From the NCBI GenBank assembly GCA_031255655.1, contig JAIRSB010000215.1:1-7663 (forward strand): 7,663 bases of DNA. The letters run 5' to 3'. Positions 5,279 to 7,663 of the stretch are shown one piece after another. Every line of letters begins with the position of its first letter. Positions within the stretch are counted from its first letter, which is position 1. This stretch comes from Spirochaetaceae bacterium (GTDB lineage: Bacteria; Spirochaetota; Spirochaetia; Treponematales; Breznakiellaceae). Under the pieces are notes generated by a model. It was not told the DNA's origin. It saw only the letters and a list, made by a program, of their open reading frames with translations, and did no database searches. The translations under genes were made by a program, and so were the position numbers.

Positions 5279-6445
5279 ATGGAAAAACGCCGGTATTTTT
5301 TTACCTCCGAATCGGTGGGAGAAGGGCACCCCGATAAACTCTGCGATCAGGTCTCAGACGCGATACTGGACGCATGTCTGAAAGACGACCCGCAAAGCCG
5401 CGTTGCCTGCGAGACGTACGCATCAACCTCACTAGTGCTCGTCGGCGGCGAGATTACAACCAAGACATTCGTTGATTTTCAAAGCGTTGTACGCGACGTA
5501 GCTAAAGAAATAGGTTACACCGATCCGGAATACGGACTAGATTTTCAGTCAATGGCGGTTTTAGACATGATACACAGCCAGTCGCCCGATATAAGCCAGG
5601 GCGTTTCCGGTACCGGACTTGACGAATACAAAGGACAGCAAGGCGCAGGCGACCAGGGCATGATGTTTGGTTTTGCGTGCGTTGAAACCAAGGAACTAAT
5701 GCCGCTGCCCATAACTTTGGCGCACAAGATATTGATTAACGCGACTGAATTGCGTAAATCGAAGTCGATAAAATGGCTGCGTCCGGACGCGAAAAGCCAG
5801 GTAACAGTAGAATACGAAGGCAGGAAGCCCATCCGCATAGACGCGGTTGTCGTTTCCCATCAGCATGATCCCGATGTTTCTTACAACGAGATAAAAGAAA
5901 CGGTCATCAACAAGATAATCAAACCTGTTTTGGAGCCAACCGGTATGTTAGACGCTAACACGAAGTTCTTCATAAACCCGACTGGACGATTTGTCGTGGG
6001 CGGTCCTTTCGGGGATACCGGACTTACAGGCCGAAAAATCATAGTTGACACTTACGGCGGCATGGGCAGACACGGCGGCGGCGCGTTTTCGGGAAAAGAC
6101 CCGACCAAAGTCGACCGCAGCGCGGCGTACGCGGCGCGTTATGTCGCAAAAAACATCGTGGCCGCCGAACTTGCCGAGTATTGCGAAGTCGAACTAGCTT
6201 ACGCGATAGGCGTACCGTTCCCGGTTTCCATTATGGTGGACACTTTCGGCACGGCAAAGATACCGGAAACCAAAATCGAAGAAGCGGTTGCAAAGACATT
6301 TGATCTTTCGCCTTCCGGAATCATAACAATGCTTGACCTTCGCAGGCCCATCTACCGGAAAACCGCTTCATACGGACACTTCGGCAGAGACGGCTTCCCG
6401 TGGGAAAAGACGGACAAGGCCGCGGACTTAAAAAAACTTGTTTGA
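5279..6445 (+). CDS. metK: S-adenosylmethionine synthetase (methionine adenosyltransferase)
   Basis: MetK makes S-adenosylmethionine, phosphate and pyrophosphate from methionine and ATP in the cytoplasm, working as a dimer of dimers. The 388 residues match the usual length of 380-400. Family motifs are all present: FTSESVGEGHPDKLCDQ (8-24) with the ATP-contacting His17 and the metal-binding Asp19, GAGDQG (122-127), and the phosphate-binding glycine loop GGGAFSGKD (266-274) followed by PTKVDRSAAY. No key residue looks missing. The gene is driven by a strong promoter with a 130-nt leader. Its last 8 bases overlap the TTG start of the CYTH-domain gene. S-adenosylmethionine would serve, among others, radical SAM enzymes such as the HemW-like protein in this window. 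Confidence 0.98.
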   Translation: MEKRRYFFTSESVGEGHPDKLCDQVSDAILDACLKDDPQSRVACETYASTSLVLVGGEITTKTFVDFQSVVRDVAKEIGYTDPEYGLDFQSMAVLDMIHSQSPDISQGVSGTGLDEYKGQQGAGDQGMMFGFACVETKELMPLPITLAHKILINATELRKSKSIKWLRPDAKSQVTVEYEGRKPIRIDAVVVSHQHDPDVSYNEIKETVINKIIKPVLEPTGMLDANTKFFINPTGRFVVGGPFGDTGLTGRKIIVDTYGGMGRHGGGAFSGKDPTKVDRSAAYAARYVAKNIVAAELAEYCEVELAYAIGVPFPVSIMVDTFGTAKIPETKIEEAVAKTFDLSPSGIITMLDLRRPIYRKTASYGHFGRDGFPWEKTDKAADLKKLV

Positions 6446-7049
6446 GATTGAACTGAAGGCTTGGGTAGACGATTTTGCGGCTGTAAAGCAAAAAATCGGA
6501 ACCCTAGCCGAGTTCACGGCGGACTTTGAAAAAGAGGACGTATACTGGTTTCCGCCCCCCCGTCCAGAGACGGGGGGGCTTGCGCCTTTACCCGATGTGC
6601 GCGTACGCAAAGAAACATTTAAGCCGAAAGCCAAAGAAACTGAAACCTTTATACTCGTAACATACAAAATAAAAGAAATCCGTGCCGGAATTGAAGTTAA
6701 TGATGAAAAAGAGTTCGTTATTTCAGCGCCGCCTGACGCGGAAAGCGGCGTTTATCCGGCTGGTTTTGAAGAACTACTTTCGCGGCTTGGTTTTTCGCCC
6801 AAAATATCTAAAAAAAAACAAGGAAGCGTTTGGAAGTACGGCGGCGAGGCGGTTTCTATAGAGCTTTCCAGCGTGGACAAACTTGGAAACTTTGTGGAAC
6901 TGGAAATCATGGCGGCTGACAACGAAGCGAAAACTGTGAACGCGGCGCGGGAGCGGCTATTTTCGCTTCTGAAACTCATAGGCATAAGCGAAGAGAAAAT
7001 AGAAAAACGATACTATAGCGATATGCTTTCCTCCGGCGTCCGGCAATAG
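6438..7049 (+). CDS. CYTH-domain protein (class IV adenylate cyclase or triphosphatase)
   Basis: The 203-residue product is a CYTH/CyaB-type triphosphate tunnel protein. The diagnostic ExExK motif is FEIELK with Glu3, Glu5 and Lys7. Basic tunnel residues follow in DVRVRKE (53-59) and TYKIKE (75-80). VNDEKEFVIS, VDKLGNFVELEI (Glu154 and Glu156 for metal) and a C-terminal YYSDML (192-197) complete the family pattern. Members make cyclic AMP from ATP or hydrolyse tripolyphosphate or thiamine triphosphate, and sequence alone does not separate these. The start is TTG 6438: an in-frame TAA lies just upstream and this is the only start that keeps the motif. The ribosome site is weak, so translation probably depends on coupling with metK through the 8-nt overlap. 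Residues 40-47 (PPRPETGG) are encoded by a perfect palindrome, an odd feature in a loop of variable length. Confidence 0.9.
   Translation: MFEIELKAWVDDFAAVKQKIGTLAEFTADFEKEDVYWFPPPRPETGGLAPLPDVRVRKETFKPKAKETETFILVTYKIKEIRAGIEVNDEKEFVISAPPDAESGVYPAGFEELLSRLGFSPKISKKKQGSVWKYGGEAVSIELSSVDKLGNFVELEIMAADNEAKTVNAARERLFSLLKLIGISEEKIEKRYYSDMLSSGVRQ
6555..6578. repeat. Perfect 10-bp palindrome inside the CYTH gene
   Basis: CCCCCCCGTC (6555-6564), a CAGA loop and GACGGGGGGG (6569-6578) form an exact inverted repeat with two seven-base homopolymer runs. It is read in frame as PPRPETGG in the loop before the DVRVRKE strand. The flanking coding sequence is far less GC-rich, so an in-frame insertion or slippage-prone tract is possible. 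Confidence 0.8.
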
Positions 7050-7093
7050 AAAATTCTTACGGAAATGAATACATCTGCCGGTGAACAGACGCC
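7035..7093. repeat. Interrupted inverted repeat spanning the end of the CYTH gene
   Basis: GGCGTC-CGGCA (7035-7045) pairs with TGCCG (7076-7080) and GACGCC (7088-7093), with a seven-base bulge on the right side and a 30-base loop that contains the TAG stop. No T-run follows. It may be a weak 3'-end structure of the metK-CYTH transcript or a coincidence. Confidence 0.35.
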
Positions 7094-7223
7094 GAAAACT
7101 TACCACAAAGGAAACTATTCTATCTGACCCACTGCCAGAGTTATGCCTAACTTAACTCTCAGTATTACTCAGGTCCACTACCCGTCTCGCGTTCCCTTTC
7201 CCCTCAGAGACTCTCAAAGAACC
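7050..7223. other. Convergent intergenic region, no gene seen
   Basis: This 174-nt gap separates two genes that face each other. It contains the right arm of the interrupted inverted repeat and a separate 7-bp inverted repeat, AGAGTTA and TAACTCT (7137-7143 and 7153-7159, nine-base loop). Neither has a convincing T-tract. I see no tRNA, small RNA or ORF of substance here. Confidence 0.6.
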
Positions 7224-7663
7224 TTACTCCGGTTTCCAGCGTTTGTAATGGAGCGGGGGTCTGCTGTTTGGCGCGTCCTTGTCGTTTCCGGAAACAGCGG
7301 CTCTGCCCGCCGCGGAACCCTCCATGGCACGGGCGATCATATCTTTAATGGTCTTTTCTTTTTCCGCCTCTTCCATGTCCGCGATACCCGCTTCGGCCTG
7401 CCAGTCTGCGGCGCTTTTGTCCACGGCTTTACTCCAGTCCGGGTTGGGGATATGCTCGTGGGGCATTTTACTGTCAACAAGGGAAGACTCCCAGTTATCT
7501 GCGCCAGTAAGGACATCCACCCCCAGCCTGAAGTATTCGGCGTAGCGTTCCTTGACCTTGCGGACGCCCCCGGGCGCCAGGGCGCAGAGGAGCAGTGTCT
7601 GGGTAAGGCCGTTGGACGCGAGACCCGGCGGGGTGGGGATTACCTGTTCCCCCGAGGGCATCA
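7224..7663 (-). CDS. Unrecognised GC-rich ORF, C-terminal part of a possibly longer protein
   Basis: At least 145 residues end at TAA 7224. An ATG lies at 7661, two bases from the edge, so the protein may begin there or further upstream. I do not recognise the family. The visible part starts hydrophobic (LTQTLLLCALAPGG), continues with a basic and aromatic stretch (VRKVKERYAEYFRLGVD), then a charged, Trp-rich region (NWESSL, PDWSKAVD, ADWQAE) and a helical EEAEKEKTIKDMIARAM segment. It ends in a polar proline-rich tail. Composition is unlike the neighbours: the 60-nt line at 7561 has 45 G/C and that at 7381 has 38, against 29 for a metK line. In one 23-codon stretch 19 third positions are G or C. 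This strong GC3 bias supports a real coding frame and suggests transferred DNA. A phage or mobile-element protein is possible but not shown. Confidence 0.6.
   Translation of the reverse strand, partial: MPSGEQVIPTPPGLASNGLTQTLLLCALAPGGVRKVKERYAEYFRLGVDVLTGADNWESSLVDSKMPHEHIPNPDWSKAVDKSAADWQAEAGIADMEEAEKEKTIKDMIARAMEGSAAGRAAVSGNDKDAPNSRPPLHYKRWKPE

Noticed and set aside
5157..5381. Small plus-strand ORF overlapping the metK start
   Set aside because: It runs out of frame into metK, has a TTG start without a ribosome site and spans repeat copy 2; it is most likely a chance ORF.
7137..7159. Intrinsic terminator between the convergent genes
   Set aside because: The 7-bp stem is weak, has a nine-base loop and lacks a T-run on either side.

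Overview
The window looks like chromosomal DNA of a bacterium with moderate GC content. Its housekeeping genes are tightly packed and it uses TTG and GTG starts freely. A CBS-only TlyC/CorC protein without a membrane domain, the TTG starts and the general protein style are compatible with a spirochaete such as a Treponema relative. That placement is an inference; no 16S or other marker gene is present.

Left part (1-4895), all on the minus strand. Read in transcription order: yebC (translation factor or regulator), ruvC (Holliday junction resolvase), and an unnamed protein with a zinc-metallopeptidase signature and a C-terminal coiled coil. These three are packed within 2-4 nt of each other. 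A gap of about 130 nt follows, holding a perfect 15-bp hairpin and a candidate promoter. Then come a CBS/CorC-domain protein, an MscS-family mechanosensitive channel with a signal peptide, and hemW (radical SAM), whose C-terminal part runs off the window. The mscS gene is clearly more AT-rich than its neighbours.

Middle (4896-5278): a divergent intergenic region of 383 nt between yebC and metK. It carries a near-consensus sigma70 promoter for metK (TTGACG, 17 nt, TATAAT), a weaker candidate promoter for yebC, and two diverged copies of a 45-67 nt direct repeat. One copy lies upstream of the metK promoter and the other lies inside the roughly 130-nt metK leader.

Right part (5279-7663): metK (S-adenosylmethionine synthetase) and a CYTH-domain gene (class IV adenylate cyclase or triphosphatase) overlap by 8 nt on the plus strand. 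A perfect 10-bp palindrome sits inside the CYTH coding sequence. After a 174-nt convergent gap comes the C-terminal part of an unrecognised, very GC-rich minus-strand ORF whose composition differs from everything to its left, suggesting a different origin.

The most interesting items are the uncharacterised HExxH protein coupled to ruvC, the repeat pair around the metK promoter, the palindrome in the CYTH gene and the compositionally foreign right-end ORF. No CRISPR array, tRNA, rRNA or insertion sequence was recognised.
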